Numbered from the stretch's first letter, positions 20,014 through 31,500 are shown. The stretch is 64,000 nt of DNA from Durusdinium trenchii (GCA_963970005.1 CAXAMN010003536.1:36944-100943), one strand, 5' to 3'. The notes: generated by a model from the sequence alone, not told the origin. Numbers and translations are program-made.

Positions 20014-22600
20014 GACCCTCCACACCAAACAGGGCACCGACATTCCCAGCAAAACAACACAGGCCCGAGCCTTCCACGCCCCCTCATCAAACTACTTATC
20101 CAACGACTCCAAACTCACTCTCCGGCACCAGCGGAGGGCACCGCTCTACGCGCCCTTAAGAACACCACCGACGAGCTGGCCCAAGCACGCCAGAAGCTCC
20201 ACGACTTGGGCGACCCACTCACTCCAGTGAAGAGCACCAGCCGACCCTCAGCACCGGCCACCCCATCACATGAGCCCACCCCACCACCACGCCAGCCCTT
20301 TCCGATGTCCTGCAACCCCCACACCCAACATTGCAGGATGATATCCCCGACGGTTGGAATCACCCCGATATCCAACACTGGGTCACCACCTTCGACCCCA
20401 CCATCCAGGGAGGTCGTGCGCTTGCTGCAAACGAGTAAAGTCACTACCCAGCAGCTCAAGGACGCAGCCACACGTTACGGCCTGCCGCTCAACCGGGTCA
20501 ATCGTTTGCCAATCCGGAGCTTGCTACAGCTTGTGAGTGTGGGGGCAGCCATCGGCTGCTGACTCGCTACCCTCGCCCAGCAGCAACCCAGCCACACCAA
20601 CCTCAACCACCTGTTCCACTTACGCCGAGCACTCTCCGTGCTGATCCACCACACCCAATACATCGACCGCGCCGAAGCTATCTTTGCCACTGGCCTTATC
20701 CACATCACACTCCTGTTCGCATATCCTTCCAACACCCGTCGCTCACAACAATGGCGCAACCGACTCCGCCAGCTCCACATCCTGCCCCACACATACCACT
20801 ACCACAACTTCCTCTCCTCCAATTCAGTTTACATCAAGCTACACTTCAACCCTGACCAACCTCAACGCTGCTACCATCAACATGGCCACTTCTATGTGGG
20901 CTTCACAGCCATTGGCATTCCCCACCGCGAACACAACCGCCGTGCCAAACTCAAACAACTTCAGAACAACATCCCCATCTCTGCAGAACTCTCCCTACGC
21001 TATTGGCACTCACACAACAACATCCACCACTACACCACCATCCAACTTACATCCCACGACACATACGACCAAGCCTGGATCCAAGAACACCACTACATCG
21101 CAAATTGGATGCCTACACTCAACTGGCCCTTTATCTCCCACCACCTCAAGCTCAAAGCTCAAGGCTGGCAGTTCACCAAACACAGAGCCCATTTCTACTC
21201 CAGATTAGCAACCCACAAACGACTCTTTCGACGCCTGCGGCAACGCCAGTACACACTCAGAGAACCACACCTTTACACCTCCACTAAGCATCACGCCCTC
21301 CAACTTCTCCGCAACCTTACCAAACACACAGCAGCCTCCTTTGAAGCAGCCAAAGAGCTACGAAGCGGCCGTCACACGGACCATGAAGTCTATGCCATCC
21401 GGCGTATGGCCGCCAACCTTGAGGAACCCGGCCGCAGCAGAGCTCTTCACATCATCAACAAAGCCCTCCTCTACCGCAACCTCACGCCGCCAAAACCAAA
21501 TATTCCACTTACAGTGCCATTTCTGGCCCACGACGATTTCACCAAACACTGCCAACAATGGCTCCGTACTACCATTCAGCAGCACAAGCACTTGACCATT
21601 CCCCTTCACCTCCCCTCCCACCGACTGCGCGAAGCCGCACACAAAACACTACGTTCCCACCTACACAACCACCGCGCATGGGAAGACGCCCTCCATTCCC
21701 CGCCAGATCCCGCAGACCTCCCCTGCGCATGTGGCCATCTTCGTACTCTCCTGCAGGATCCTGACACACCCACCATCAACGGCCACTACATTCTTACACT
21801 TGATCAACTCCAACTCCCTACACATCTTGGCATCTTTCTCAACGCCAACATGAACAGCGCCTACTACCCAAGCAAGGCCCGATACTTCCTCACGTTCCGG
21901 ACGGCCTACACGAAATGGCTCAAGCTACAAGGGCTCCCACCATCCCTCGTCCAACACTTGCAGCCATTCCTCGAGCACCAGTGGCGCCTCCACAACATGC
22001 ACCTCAAGCAGCAACCCCGGTTTACGGCTCGCCTGCTTCGCCAACTCCAAGAATACCTCGGCCAACACACAGTGCTTCACCATGCCGACCATGAACTACA
22101 ACAACTCCGGCTGTTCTGCCCTCGCCAGTATTTCACTGGTGCTTTGAATACATGGCAATCCCCCGAACTTTTCGAACCACTTCCCCACCTCACTGCCGCC
22201 AACATCCACGACCACCTGGCAGCCACTGTTCCCCCCATTTTGCGCACCCGCTACAAATGGGGCTTCCGCAAAGATTTCAACATTCCCTACGGCGTCGTCC
22301 ACCTCAAAGAAAAGAAGCAATGGCAGAAAGGCCGCACCATTATCTCATACTTCCAATCACTCAGTGGCAACCTACTCCGCATCACCAGCCGTGCCCTTGA
22401 CATTATTCTTCAACACCTTTACCCCCAACATCCCGGCCAAATGTCCATTCCCCAACTTTGGCGCCATTTCCACAGCTACCTCACCCAAACCCCACCAGAC
22501 ATCTCATTGCACGCCACCAACGACGACCTGGTCGGATTCTTTAACTCGGTCCCACACCGACTCATCGATGCAGTTCACTCTCTCATTCAACACTGGCAAC
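20014..22600 (+). CDS. Penelope-like GIY-YIG/CxC/reverse transcriptase protein (truncated by gap)
   Basis: One frame runs from the stop at 20011-20013 to the gap, with a single in-frame TGA at 20560-20562. After a helical N-terminus ('TTDELAQARQKLHDL') comes a GIY-YIG-like nuclease. It has 'FYVGFTAIGIPHREHNRR' (YxG.T, Arg and His of the second motif, about 20890-20943) and the distal Glu in 'WIQEHHYIANWMPTLNWP' (about 21079-21132). A CxC motif (CACGH, 21724-21738) then precedes the RT. The RT shows 'KGRTIISYFQSLSGNLLRI' (fingers) and motif A 'NDDLVGFFNSVP' (about 22519-22554) with the first catalytic Asp. Motifs B and C (QG.., YxDD) must lie in or beyond the gap. Nuclease plus RT would carry out target-primed reverse transcription. 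Telomerase-type RT assignment is by motif, not phylogeny. Confidence 0.7.
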
Positions 22601-23000
22601 NNNNNNNNNNNNNNNNNNNNNNNNNNNNNNNNNNNNNNNNNNNNNNNNNNNNNNNNNNNNNNNNNNNNNNNNNNNNNNNNNNNNNNNNNNNNNNNNNNNN
22701 NNNNNNNNNNNNNNNNNNNNNNNNNNNNNNNNNNNNNNNNNNNNNNNNNNNNNNNNNNNNNNNNNNNNNNNNNNNNNNNNNNNNNNNNNNNNNNNNNNNN
22801 NNNNNNNNNNNNNNNNNNNNNNNNNNNNNNNNNNNNNNNNNNNNNNNNNNNNNNNNNNNNNNNNNNNNNNNNNNNNNNNNNNNNNNNNNNNNNNNNNNNN
22901 NNNNNNNNNNNNNNNNNNNNNNNNNNNNNNNNNNNNNNNNNNNNNNNNNNNNNNNNNNNNNNNNNNNNNNNNNNNNNNNNNNNNNNNNNNNNNNNNNNNN
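22601..23000. other. Assembly gap (400 N)
   Basis: Exactly 400 Ns fall inside the RT domain. An RT of this family needs at least about 200 more residues after motif A, and no RT sequence follows at 23001. The real missing DNA is therefore probably longer than 400 bp, or the element is truncated. Confidence 0.95.
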
Positions 23001-23047
23001 CCTTCCCATCGTGGTAATTGAGTCACTGAATACAAGTGTCAGAGTGT
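23001..23047 (+). repeat. Right terminal direct repeat (pseudo-LTR)
   Basis: These 47 bases are identical to 11532-11578. The repeat begins at the gap edge, so its 5' extent is hidden. Its end at 23047 probably marks the 3' end of the element. Confidence 0.85.
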
Positions 23048-23269
23048 ATGTCACCTGCCTTTTCGAGGGACTCTATTTATTTACCTTATTTTACTTTACA
23101 CTTGTTCCCATTGGACTCTTCCATGTACAGATCATCGCAAGGGGCGACAAAGTCGCTGCATGGCTGTTGCCAACGAAGCTCCATGCAGTTGACTAGGATA
23201 TCACGGCTGATCACCGTGACGCACCTGCAACTTGAATTTTGTGAACCTATATAAGTATGGCCAAAGCTG

Positions 23270-23740
23270 TTTAATACGTTGTTCCTGCACTAAAGGCCTA
23301 ATGCACCCGTCTAATGCAGCAACATAAAGCGCTATAGAATGCTATGAGATCTCCACTGAAACTCTGCTCTTTAGAGCTCTATTCTCAAATGCGTGTGTGT
23401 GTGTGTACCATTTTGTTTTTTGCAGGGATCCCTATGGATTGCTTTTAACACTGCAGGGGGGCACAGGAGGCCCAAGCAGCTGCGCCCAACGAAGCTCTCT
23501 ATGGTAGCCTGATCAGCTGCACGCACCTGCTCTATTGAACTGTTGAACAAGTCGTCATCTTGGTCGATCCGTGATCGTCGTTTCTCGTTTTTTGAGCTTT
23601 GGGCCTCCTTTCCGTTTGAAGACCCAAGGCTGCTTTGGGTCTTTACCTGAGCTGTTCAGGATTTGGGAACCCAGGTTGGCGTGTGGCAACCGCTTTCCAA
23701 TCAGTACGCATTTCCAGAAGTGTGTCTCTCCTTAGTGAGG
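23270..23740 (+). repeat. Host repeat copy A
   Basis: This segment is homologous to 24300-24820. Landmarks are CTAATGCA clusters, 'AACACTGCAGGGGGGCACAG', 'GCCTGATCAGCTGCACG', 'TCATCTTGGTCGATCCGTGA' and 'GGCAACCGCTTTCCAA'. No coding capacity is seen. Confidence 0.85.
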
Positions 23741-24299
23741 GCGCAGGGTGAGCCCGCAGAGTGCCCCATGTGGACCCTACCCCCTGCCCGGATACAGAGC
23801 AGCTCGCAGCGAGCGTAGGAGGCTTATGCCAAAGTTATTTGCCAAGATTTGACGGTTTATTGTATTCCAAGTAGGCAGTCTCCGGACACGCCATGAGCGG
23901 CAAAAAAAGAAAAAGAAAAAGGAGAAAGAAGCGGTCGAAAAGAACACTGCGCCGCGGCGCTGCGGCCACGGAGAGAAAAAGCGAGTTTGCTTGCGCAATT
24001 CAATTCTGTTTTCACTTTATTTGGTTTACTTTCTGCACCTGGCTGACATCATGCACTGATCGGTATATTATGGCAGATTCTAGATGCGCCGGATTCGGCT
24101 TTCTGTGTGTGTCCACCCCTGTTTCCAAGGGCACTACTCTAGCTATTCCTACTATTCTTTTCAGGAACTCAAACAACTGTACAGAAAATATGCAGGGGGT
24201 GCCAGGGACCATGCAAGTCTGGCACTAACAAAGACGCTTGCATTGGTCTGTGATATCAATCCGGGACGCCGGATTGACGTACCTGCTTGAAGAGAAACC
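23741..24299. other. No gene seen; A-rich tract
   Basis: A run of A/G (about 23908-23945, AAAAAAGAAAAAGAAAAAGG) lies between the two host repeats. 'TGTGTGTCCACCCCTG' at about 24105 also occurs at 11167, indicating shared dispersed sequence. Confidence 0.3.
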
Positions 24300-24820
24300 T
24301 ACGTAGAGCACAAGCTGTCTACTTCGTTGTTTCCTTCAGTAAAGTGCTAATGCTCTCGGCTAATGCACTAACTAACTTTAAAGGGCTAATGCACTCCGCG
24401 AAGCAGCCTGAAAAACCTTCTCAAGTGTGTACCCCTTGGAATCACAGGGGTCCTTATGGATGGTTTTTAACACTGCAGGGGGGCACAGGAGGCCCAAGGA
24501 GCTGTGCCCAATGAAGCTCTTTATGGTGACCTCAGGATATGCAGCCTGATCAGCTGCACGTACCTGCTCTTTTGAACTTTTGAACAAGTTGTGACACTAC
24601 TCTGCAGTAAAAGGCAAATGCAAACTGCAGATGTGAGCGGCCGTCGTCATCTTGGTCGATCCGTGATCGTTGTTTCTGGTTTTTGAGCTTTGGGCTTCCT
24701 TTCCGTTTGAGGCCCAGGCCCCTTTGGGTTTTTACCTGAACTGTTCAGGACTTGGGAACCCAGGCTGGCGCGTGGCAACCGCTTTCCAACCAGTATGCAT
24801 TTCCATAAGTGTGTGTGCGT
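24300..24820 (+). repeat. Host repeat copy B
   Basis: A second copy of the 23.3-23.7 kb repeat in the same orientation, with about 60-70 extra bases (near 24590-24650, including CTGCAGTAAAAGGCAAATGC) between the GATCAGCTGC and GGTCGATCC landmarks. The copies lie about 1 kb apart and look like an old local duplication. Confidence 0.85.
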
Positions 24821-24953
24821 GAGCCCAACTAAGAACACTTGTAGCTTGCAAAAAGCTCCCTAGAGTTGCTAACGTTCTCACGGCCTCACACAATACAAAA
24901 GATCGACCTCGTCTGGGGCATTGCTGTTGGTCAGTATTGATGCTTGTTCTCAG

Positions 24954-26600
24954 GAACTTCCCCTGGTCGTTGGGTGGCGAGCTTTGGGGCATTGCAGCCT
25001 GGGGCTTGGAGTTGTTTTGAAATGTTTTGAACAGCTGGACTCGACAGGAAATGGTGGGTTCTTGCGAGGTTCCAAAAGCACCCTTGTGTGCAATAGAGTG
25101 AGGTGGAATGATGGATGGCCTACAGTATATCTTTTAGATGAATTGGTACTCCGAGTTCTCCTGTTCTTAGAATGCCGTGCGATCAACCGGGGCATCATGT
25201 TGCATGTGACTCTGCCAAGCATGTTTCTTCCTGCATCATCTTATAGAACCACACGTCTGAAGTGTCAAAGCGCTTGAATTAGTGTTGCTGGATAAGGAAC
25301 CTGGCGAGGAGGACGTGGGTCCTGTCACTCAAGGCAGTTTGGCCAGAAAGTGGCAATTGTGTGGAAGCTGCCCAACTTGTTTTGCAGCAGTGGAGTTGGC
25401 TGGGTGCGACTTTTGTATGGTGTGCGCGAATGGTCTCACGGGTGCAGGATAAAATGATATGATTCCCCTCTTTGTTTCGTTGTCTCACTTAGGGATTTCT
25501 TGTTTGGCCTAGCTATTCTCATCAGTTGTTATTTACACATCCACCATCAACTTGGTGTGCACCAACTTCATCACTTGCACTGAAGTTCCCTCTGTTGATT
25601 ATTCTCATTCACGCCAAGCTGGGAGTGTCCAAGATATGCTGCCTATTTATACGCTCTTTTTGCTGCGTCTTGGATTCAACTGGTGATGGAGTGGCTACTA
25701 CTGATACAAGTAGCTGCTAGCTAGACAAGGCCTTTGCGACCCATGGCTTTGGGAGGCCGCCCAAGGGGCGCTGAGACTCACTTTGCTCAGGTAAACGTCA
25801 GGTGGACTACCGTCGCTTCCTTCGCAGATTTGATGTGGCTGTGAATAAGGAGAAGTGGGCTGCTCGACAGGTTTATCAACAACTGCGCAACATCCAATTG
25901 GCACCTTAAATTCTCCGCCATGGGGAACGCCCTGTTTGTTTTTTTTGTGTATGTGGCCACCGGATGATATTGAGTACTGAGTCCTGATTGTGATTGCTAT
26001 CTCGGACTGAGAGAGTTTAAGATTGGGATGCAATTGCGAGGAGGATAGTTATTGACTTACCAAGCAGAGATACCGATACCAAAAATTCACTTCACACAGC
26101 TTGCATGGTGTTTTGCCTTTCTGAGATTGGTTGGAAGACAATTCTTATGAAAGATGCCTATGAAGCCCTCTACTGTGGCCCGGCGGCGATGTCAGATCGG
26201 TTGGTACCCAGACGATGTGTTTTGTCAAGAGGTGAGGAACAAATGTTTTGACATGTTTTGCACAGTTTCAGCTAACTTCCTTGCTTTCTGCCCAAGCTGT
26301 TCCGTTTTAAGGTCGTGATGCGGACCTGATTCTAGGCTGCAAAAGGGAGCCAAGCAGACCCTGCCAACAATTGTTAGATGAAATTTGTGTTTTTCCCCAG
26401 CAGTGTTTTGTTTACACGGCTTGGTTTTGGTTTGTGGTCATGGCCTTCTGAAGACTGACAATTGCCTTTCAGGCAAGATCAATCTAGACATGGTTGCTAT
26501 TCAATATTGACCAACAAGCTCGGCTTTTGAGGAAGGCAACATTGGCGCTATTTGACCCAGAGCACACTGGCAGGGTCAGTGTGCAGAACTTTTTGAAACT
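24954..26600 (+). CDS. EF-hand exons (first group)
   Basis: Several short protein-like stretches follow pyrimidine-AG acceptors. About 24954-25067: 'VVLKCFEQLDSTGNGGFLR', with the first half of an EF-hand loop (D-S-T-G-N-G) at 25038-25055 ending at an exon border. About 25790-25905: 'QVDYRRFLRRFDVAVNKEK', the second half of an EF-hand. About 26490-26590: 'ATLALFDPEHTGRVSVQNFL', a variant EF-hand. EF-hands bind calcium and act as sensor or regulatory domains. Exon joins were not solved. Together with 35-41 kb exons and the phosphatase exons at 6.1-6.6 kb on the same strand this could be one PPEF-like gene, but several separate genes are equally possible. Confidence 0.55.
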
Positions 26601-26607
26601 TGGCGGG

Positions 26608-26700
26608 CCACACACAAACACACACACACATACTATCACATACTAGTATAATCTAGTATATATATATAATAATAGTAATAATAATACAGTCATACATATG
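26608..26700. repeat. (CA)n / (TA)n / (TAA)n compound microsatellite
   Basis: Successive CA, TA and AATAAT runs stand just before the DIRS element. Confidence 0.85.
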
Positions 26701-26792
26701 GTATATGATAAGATTAGAGAATCACGTTAGCACATAATATATAGTGTATGGATAAATGTCCTCATAGCTAAGCACAGAACCTATCCGTTTTC

Positions 26793-26815
26793 ACCGTAGC
26801 ATCGGGCTCTTTAAG
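26793..26815 (+). promoter_or_regulatory. Spliced-leader-like sequence at DIRS 5' end
   Basis: ACCGTAGCATCGGGCTCTTTA lies about 30 nt before the first ATG (26824) of the DIRS element. The dinoflagellate leader is ACCGTAGCCATTTTGGCTCAAG (D = A here). The first eight bases match exactly, and GGCTC plus AAG recur nearby. It could be a decayed leader copied during retrotransposition of a trans-spliced transcript. Confidence 0.4.
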
Positions 26816-26823
26816 GGAGTTTG

Positions 26824-29234
26824 ATGGGAGGGGGGCGTGAGAACCCCCTCCCAGTGTGTGAGCGCTGCCAGCACTTTGTGGTGCGGTCGAGTGGGTTGTC
26901 CACTTGTGAACCGTGCCGCAAGGGCTGGCAGCTGCACGTGTCACTCCGAAGTGTGGTGCCTCCTGACCAGGACGAGTCCGCCGTGGTCTACCTGCAGAAG
27001 TGCTTCACGCTGCTAGAGGAGTGGATCACCAAGATCCGAGAGTTGGAAGCGAAGGACGGGCCAAAGTCGTCGAGTGGAGAGGAGCCCCTTGAAGAGAAAA
27101 GAAGAGCGCAAGGAAAAGCAGATCCAGCCTGAACGTTCAGAGAAAGTTGCAGTACCACCCAAAGCCCCACCTGTCGTGCCTACGCCAAAGCCTGAAGCTA
27201 CATTGCCTGTTGAAGGGAGGGAAGTGAGCCGAGTGACCTCCCAGAGCCGACCAGTGCCACGACCCAGCCAGCCCCCGGGAGAAGGTCATCGAGGGAGATC
27301 ACCCAGCTTGGGCTTGTTCGCCAAGAAGAAGGCCGAACCCCGGAGAGCAGTTGAGCCACCTCCAGAAGAAGCAGCCGAGAAAGCCCCAGGGGAGTCGAAC
27401 GATACTCCCAAACCAAGAAGGAAAAGAAGGAGAGAAGGTGCCCGACATCAACGAGCAGTTCATCAAGACGGAGAAGAAAGAAGGAAAAGCGAAGAAGAGA
27501 AAAGGAAAAGCGCGACAATAAGAAGCGCAAGAGATCGACCAGTCCCGGATCGTCGGTGTCGGGATCCCGAGTGCGGGCCGCCAAGAGAAAAGAGCTCAAA
27601 AGGCTGCCTACGCCACCTCGTGCCCGAAGCCCCCACACACCTCCAGGTCCACCTCCAGATCCACCACCTGCACCAGCCCGCAGTGCCAGCCCGCCTCCAA
27701 TTGCCAGGGGGCGAGGGCGTGGGTGGGTTGGACCTATCCCGTGGAGTTCGCATCCAAGGTGGTACACCGGCAAGAATAAGGGCATCACGAGGAGAGCGAA
27801 GCAAGAAAAGTTCAATAACCGGTGGTGGTGATGGCGGTTCGTCGAAGGCCAGCCATGAGGGTTGCACCGCCCCGAAAAAAGCCGGCAGCCAGTGCAGAAG
27901 AGTTGAAGGTGGATTCATTCACCTACCTCCTTGAGCTCACGGCGGCACAACTTCGATCTTTGGGGTTGGTGGAGCTAGCATACGGTTACTACTATGATGG
28001 ACTCGTGAAGGTGGCCGGCTATATCACAGGTTTGGGCCGTCATCCTCACTACCTGGAGTTCAAAGTGACCGGAACTCAGACAGAGCGGCTTGTGGAAGCG
28101 TTGAGTGAGCCATCGCGGAGGATCATGCAGTTGCACATCTGCCCGAAGGATTGTGCGCATGCGGCGACGGGGGCCGACGTCTTGCATGCCTCCGGTTTCT
28201 GGGAGGTTGGTGAGCGGAAGCTGCCATGGCATACAATGTTTGAGGAGGTGAAGACAGCGCCCGAGGAGCCGGACGAGTTGGCCAAGTTGAGGGAGCACTA
28301 TGCCGCTCGTAGCAAAGCAGTGGCAGGGGAGAAAGAATCTCCCAGTGATGAGGAGGAGAAAGAAAAGAAGAAAAGAAAGAAGAAAAAGAAGGCGAAGGAG
28401 AAAGAGAAGAAGCCTGATAAGGGCAAGTCAGACAAAGAAGGAAGTGAAGAGGCTGTGGTCGATCGAGGCCAGAAAGGCTTGAAGAGCCTGTTTGGTGGGA
28501 CCTGCTTGGACCGTCGAGTGGAGGAGCGATCCAAGCTGATGAGGAAAGCTCGGAAGCTTGGAAAGAAGGAGGGACGCAAAAGGAAGCATTCCTCCAGTGA
28601 CGATTCTTCATCCGGGAGTTCGACATCAGAGGAGGAGGATTTGGCAGAGACAGGCGAAGGGCTGTTTTCAGAGAAGAAGAGGGCTTTGCGTCTGACCCAG
28701 CGCTACCCAGGATGTTTGGGGGCGCAGACGATCGCTGGAATGAAAGAATCGCTATTGACAAGTAGCGGTACGCTGCATTCTTTGGATCGGAAGTCCTTGC
28801 CCCCGCTCTACACGCAGTACTATCGCAGTGAGCTGCACTCTTTGGTGTCGCCATCAATGGGCCAGGAGCTCCTTACAATCAGCCAGACGGCTGACTTGCT
28901 TCTTCGTGGCCATCCTGCACGGGCCGTTGACTTGTTATCCCAAAGGTTCAAAGCATTAGAACAACAAGCTCGTGGAGCGCATTGGACAGTTGCGCGTCAG
29001 TTGGAATTAGTGTCAGCTGACTCAGTTGGGCTCAGTCAAGGAGCTGAAGGTGCAGAAGCGGCTCGCCTGGCTCGAGAAGAAGCCAGGAATCGGAGTGCTG
29101 TGCAGCGGCCGTACAACATGGGGGGCAAAGACGCTGGCAAAGCAAAGAACAGACCTGATACACCTGAGGGACGGGAGAAAGGAGACAAAGGAGGAAAAGG
29201 GAAAGGCAAAGGGAAAAAGAAAGACAAGCAATGA
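26824..29234 (+). CDS. DIRS Gag-like protein, frame-broken
   Basis: The frame starts at ATG 26824 with a zinc-ribbon-like 'CERCQHFVVRSSGLSTCEPC' (CxxC...CxxC), then charged linker. It shifts frame at least twice (near 27.1, 27.4-27.5 and 27.8 kb) before the long frame 27822-29234 (470 codons). That part has a folded segment ('YLLELTAAQLRSLGLVELAY'), a Lys/Glu-rich spacer (about residues 175-215), an Ser-rich acidic patch, and a helical C-terminus ending in a Lys/Gly-rich tail. Such basic, low-complexity layouts are usual for nucleic-acid-binding Gag proteins. Its stop overlaps the next start as ATGATGA (29231-29234), suggesting termination-reinitiation. Confidence 0.6.
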
Positions 29235-30952
29235 TGACGAGTTCAAAGAAGGAAGAAGTCCCCAGGTGTGAACAAAGTCAGGTCAGAAGAGCATTGAAGA
29301 GAGAGGGGGTTGGCAGTGCATTGGTCGAGCAGGACATTGTAGCAGAGGCTGAGAATGACAGCATTGACAGGTTGATACAGGAGTGTGAACGAAAAGGCTT
29401 GGATCAAAGAGTGACAAAGGCAAGAAGAGGTTGTGAGGATGGAGGCCAGGGCCATGGTCGCATGTCGCGATCGGCGCCTACAGAGAGTTTACCCCTGCCC
29501 GCTGAACCGGGCTTAGCAGCCGAGAGGGCCATGCTGGGTTTAGTTGGAGGGGAGTCGATTTTCCCGAAGGGACCGCTGACTGACTCCCAGTGCCAAAATC
29601 GGATTGCAGCGCAGTGGGAGCCAACTTTGTCAGAGGAGCCCGCATTGGTTGGAGGGGAGGGGGAGTTCGGAGACCCCTCCCAAGTGAATGGTGGAGACTC
29701 AAGTCGAGTGGGCCACCGTGAGTTGAAGGAGAGCAGCACAAGCTCGAGCGTGCGACTGGCTTTCGAACCGTGCCGCATCGAACTAGAGCAGCGTTGCTTG
29801 AAAAAAGGATTTAGTTTTGCTGAGCTGGGAGAGGTGTTGTCTCGAGCATTGGCAGTGGTTGAAAGTTTGTTTGAGCGTTGCAGCCAGCCCAAGGGGGATT
29901 TGTTCCCCTTGCCACTGGCTAGTGCCTTGGGACTTCCCGGAACATCAACACCCAGCACAGATGCATTGATTCGTGCGTTGAATTCACTTTATGGGACTAG
30001 GACACGAACCAGGACCAAAGAAGACGACATTAGGAGAAAGCTGACCGAACGGTTGCATGGTGTGGTATCGAACTCAAACCTGTTGGACTTCCATCGACTT
30101 TTCCAGACCAAGACCGTGGATTATTCGGGTGAAGAGGTGCAGGTAGCTCGGTCATTCCAATGGAAGATGGTGGAGGCGGCAATGCCTGAGGCCGTAGGGT
30201 CATTAGATCTGGAGCTTTTCTGTGGTGAAGGTACGTTGCAGTACATTAAGGATTTCGAGAGCTTCCTGTTGCCTGCCCAGGACCAGAAACTGGGACGAAC
30301 CCCGACCATCATGGTGGAGCAGCGCCACTGGGCCGAGGTCTGCGCGGGACTGTTGAGGAAGGGGGTTTGTCAACTGATGCATGTGTCCAAGTTACATCAT
30401 GTTGATGGGCGACCCTTGCTAAACGGTTTATTTGCTGTTAGCAAGCAGGAGACAGCGGTAGATAGTGAGGGCAGGTCGTTTGAGGTGTGTAGGCTCATTA
30501 TGAACCTCGTTCCAATGCAGAAGCCTGGTGGGAGACACCTCCACTCTGCCCACCATAGTTGGCATGTCCTCGGTGATTCTAGAGGACGGCCAGCTTCTCA
30601 TCACTTCATCTGTTTTTTCTACTTGTTTCGAACCCCAGCTTCATGGTGGAAGTACATGGGCTTTGCAAGGGAGGTTCCAGCAGAAGCCCTCCCAGAAGGC
30701 TTTGTTGGACAAGGGTGGCACCTGGTCACCCAAGTGTTGCCGATGGGGTTCATCAACTCTGCGGCAATCGCCCAGCATGTGCACCGGCGTGTGATCAGTC
30801 GAGCACTTCGGGGCGAGAAGATCCTAGCAGGGAGACACCAAGAGCTACGCCGTGATCGCGTCGCCTCCACAGCAGAGCATCTATACCGGGTCTACACTTG
30901 GACAACTATGACGAGTTGCAAAAGGTGGACAGGAGGACGGCGGAGGCGTTGA
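29231..30952 (+). pseudogene. DIRS reverse transcriptase (frameshifted)
   Basis: The frame starts at ATG 29231. About 430 residues of linker/finger region lead to 'FAVSKQE' and 'EVCRLIMNLVPM', typical of RT fingers. From about 30527 the coding sense moves to another frame ('LPTIVGMSSVILEDGQLLIT') and returns near 30615 to 'YLFRTPASWWKYMGFA'. This is followed by the palm motif 'QVLPMGFINSAAIAQHVHR' (motif B). Motif C appears in the next frame as 'LDNYDELQ' at 30898, in place of YxDD. At least three frameshifts mean no active RT from this copy. Confidence 0.8.
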
Positions 30953-31500
30953 CAGGAAAGCCTTCAGCCTGGACCTTGGCGGTGCGGCGAACATATGAAG
31001 ACTTGGGACTGCCTCGGCGCCCGAAGAAAGCCGTAACCCAAGAGTTGAGGGCTGAAGTACAAGGTGCTTGGTTGGATGGTGAAGCAGGAACTGCGACCCC
31101 TAAAGGGGAAAAGGTGGCAAAGTATGTGCGGCTTGCTTGTGAGTTGTTGATACGAGGCAGGGCCTCACAAAAGGAGTTGCAGATTGTTGGCGGGGGCTTT
31201 GTGTACATTGCCATGTTCCGACGACCATTGTTGGCAGGACTGAATGCGGTGTGGCGACGGATTGTCGAGCTTGGTGAAGTCTCCCATCCGAAAAGGGAGG
31301 CCTTGGGGGATGCTGTTGTGCTTGAGTTGCTCAGGTTTATTGCCATGACTCCGTTGGCGTTCATGGACTTCCGCATGGGGATTTCGGACGAGGTCACGGC
31401 CAGTGATGCATCAACGAGTGGAGGAGGTATATGCGTGAGCAAGGAGTTGTCACCCTATGGCCAGGCCGCCGCACAGGCGCACTGCAGGGGAGACATTCTC
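30898..31500 (+). CDS. DIRS RT palm/connection and first part of RNase H
   Basis: This frame opens at the motif C-like LDNYDE. It continues through a connection region ('LTGKPSAWTLAVRRTYEDLG', 'GGGFVYIAMFRRPLLAGLNAV') to 'ASDASTSGGGICVSKELSPYG'. The Asp at 31405-31407 with the following Gly-rich turn is the first strand of an RNase H-like fold (first catalytic Asp). The expected Glu helix does not follow; instead the methyltransferase begins at about 31522. The rest of the RNase H fold appears after the methyltransferase at 32.8 kb. Confidence 0.65.

Larger units (their letters stand above)
11400..23047 (+). mobile_element. Giant Penelope-like retroelement (N-terminal GIY-YIG type), partly in an assembly gap
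   Basis: A strongly C/A-rich coding-strand block runs from about 11.88 kb to the gap at 22.6 kb, with seven or more consecutive same-strand ORFs and a final RT protein. A 47-bp identical direct repeat lies at each end (11532-11578 and 23001-23047); the right copy starts at the gap edge, so the full repeat is longer than seen. The last ORF has the order GIY-YIG endonuclease, CxC, RT. This is the permuted order reported for the Naiad/Chlamys clade of Penelope-like elements, which also carry pseudo-LTRs. The extra proline-rich, SR-rich and Myb-like ORFs are not part of the canonical single-ORF design. Left boundary approximate. Confidence 0.65.

Noticed and set aside
11897-20200. Long overlapping frames on both strands in the C-rich block as separate genes
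   Set aside because: C/A-rich DNA lacks stop codons, so alternative frames stay open by chance; only frames with helical or domain-like sequence were kept.
20560-20562. In-frame TGA in the Penelope-like ORF read as selenocysteine, as in some Naiad elements
   Set aside because: No SECIS-like hairpin was identified and the TGA fits CGA decay at CpG, as do the other in-frame TGAs of these elements.
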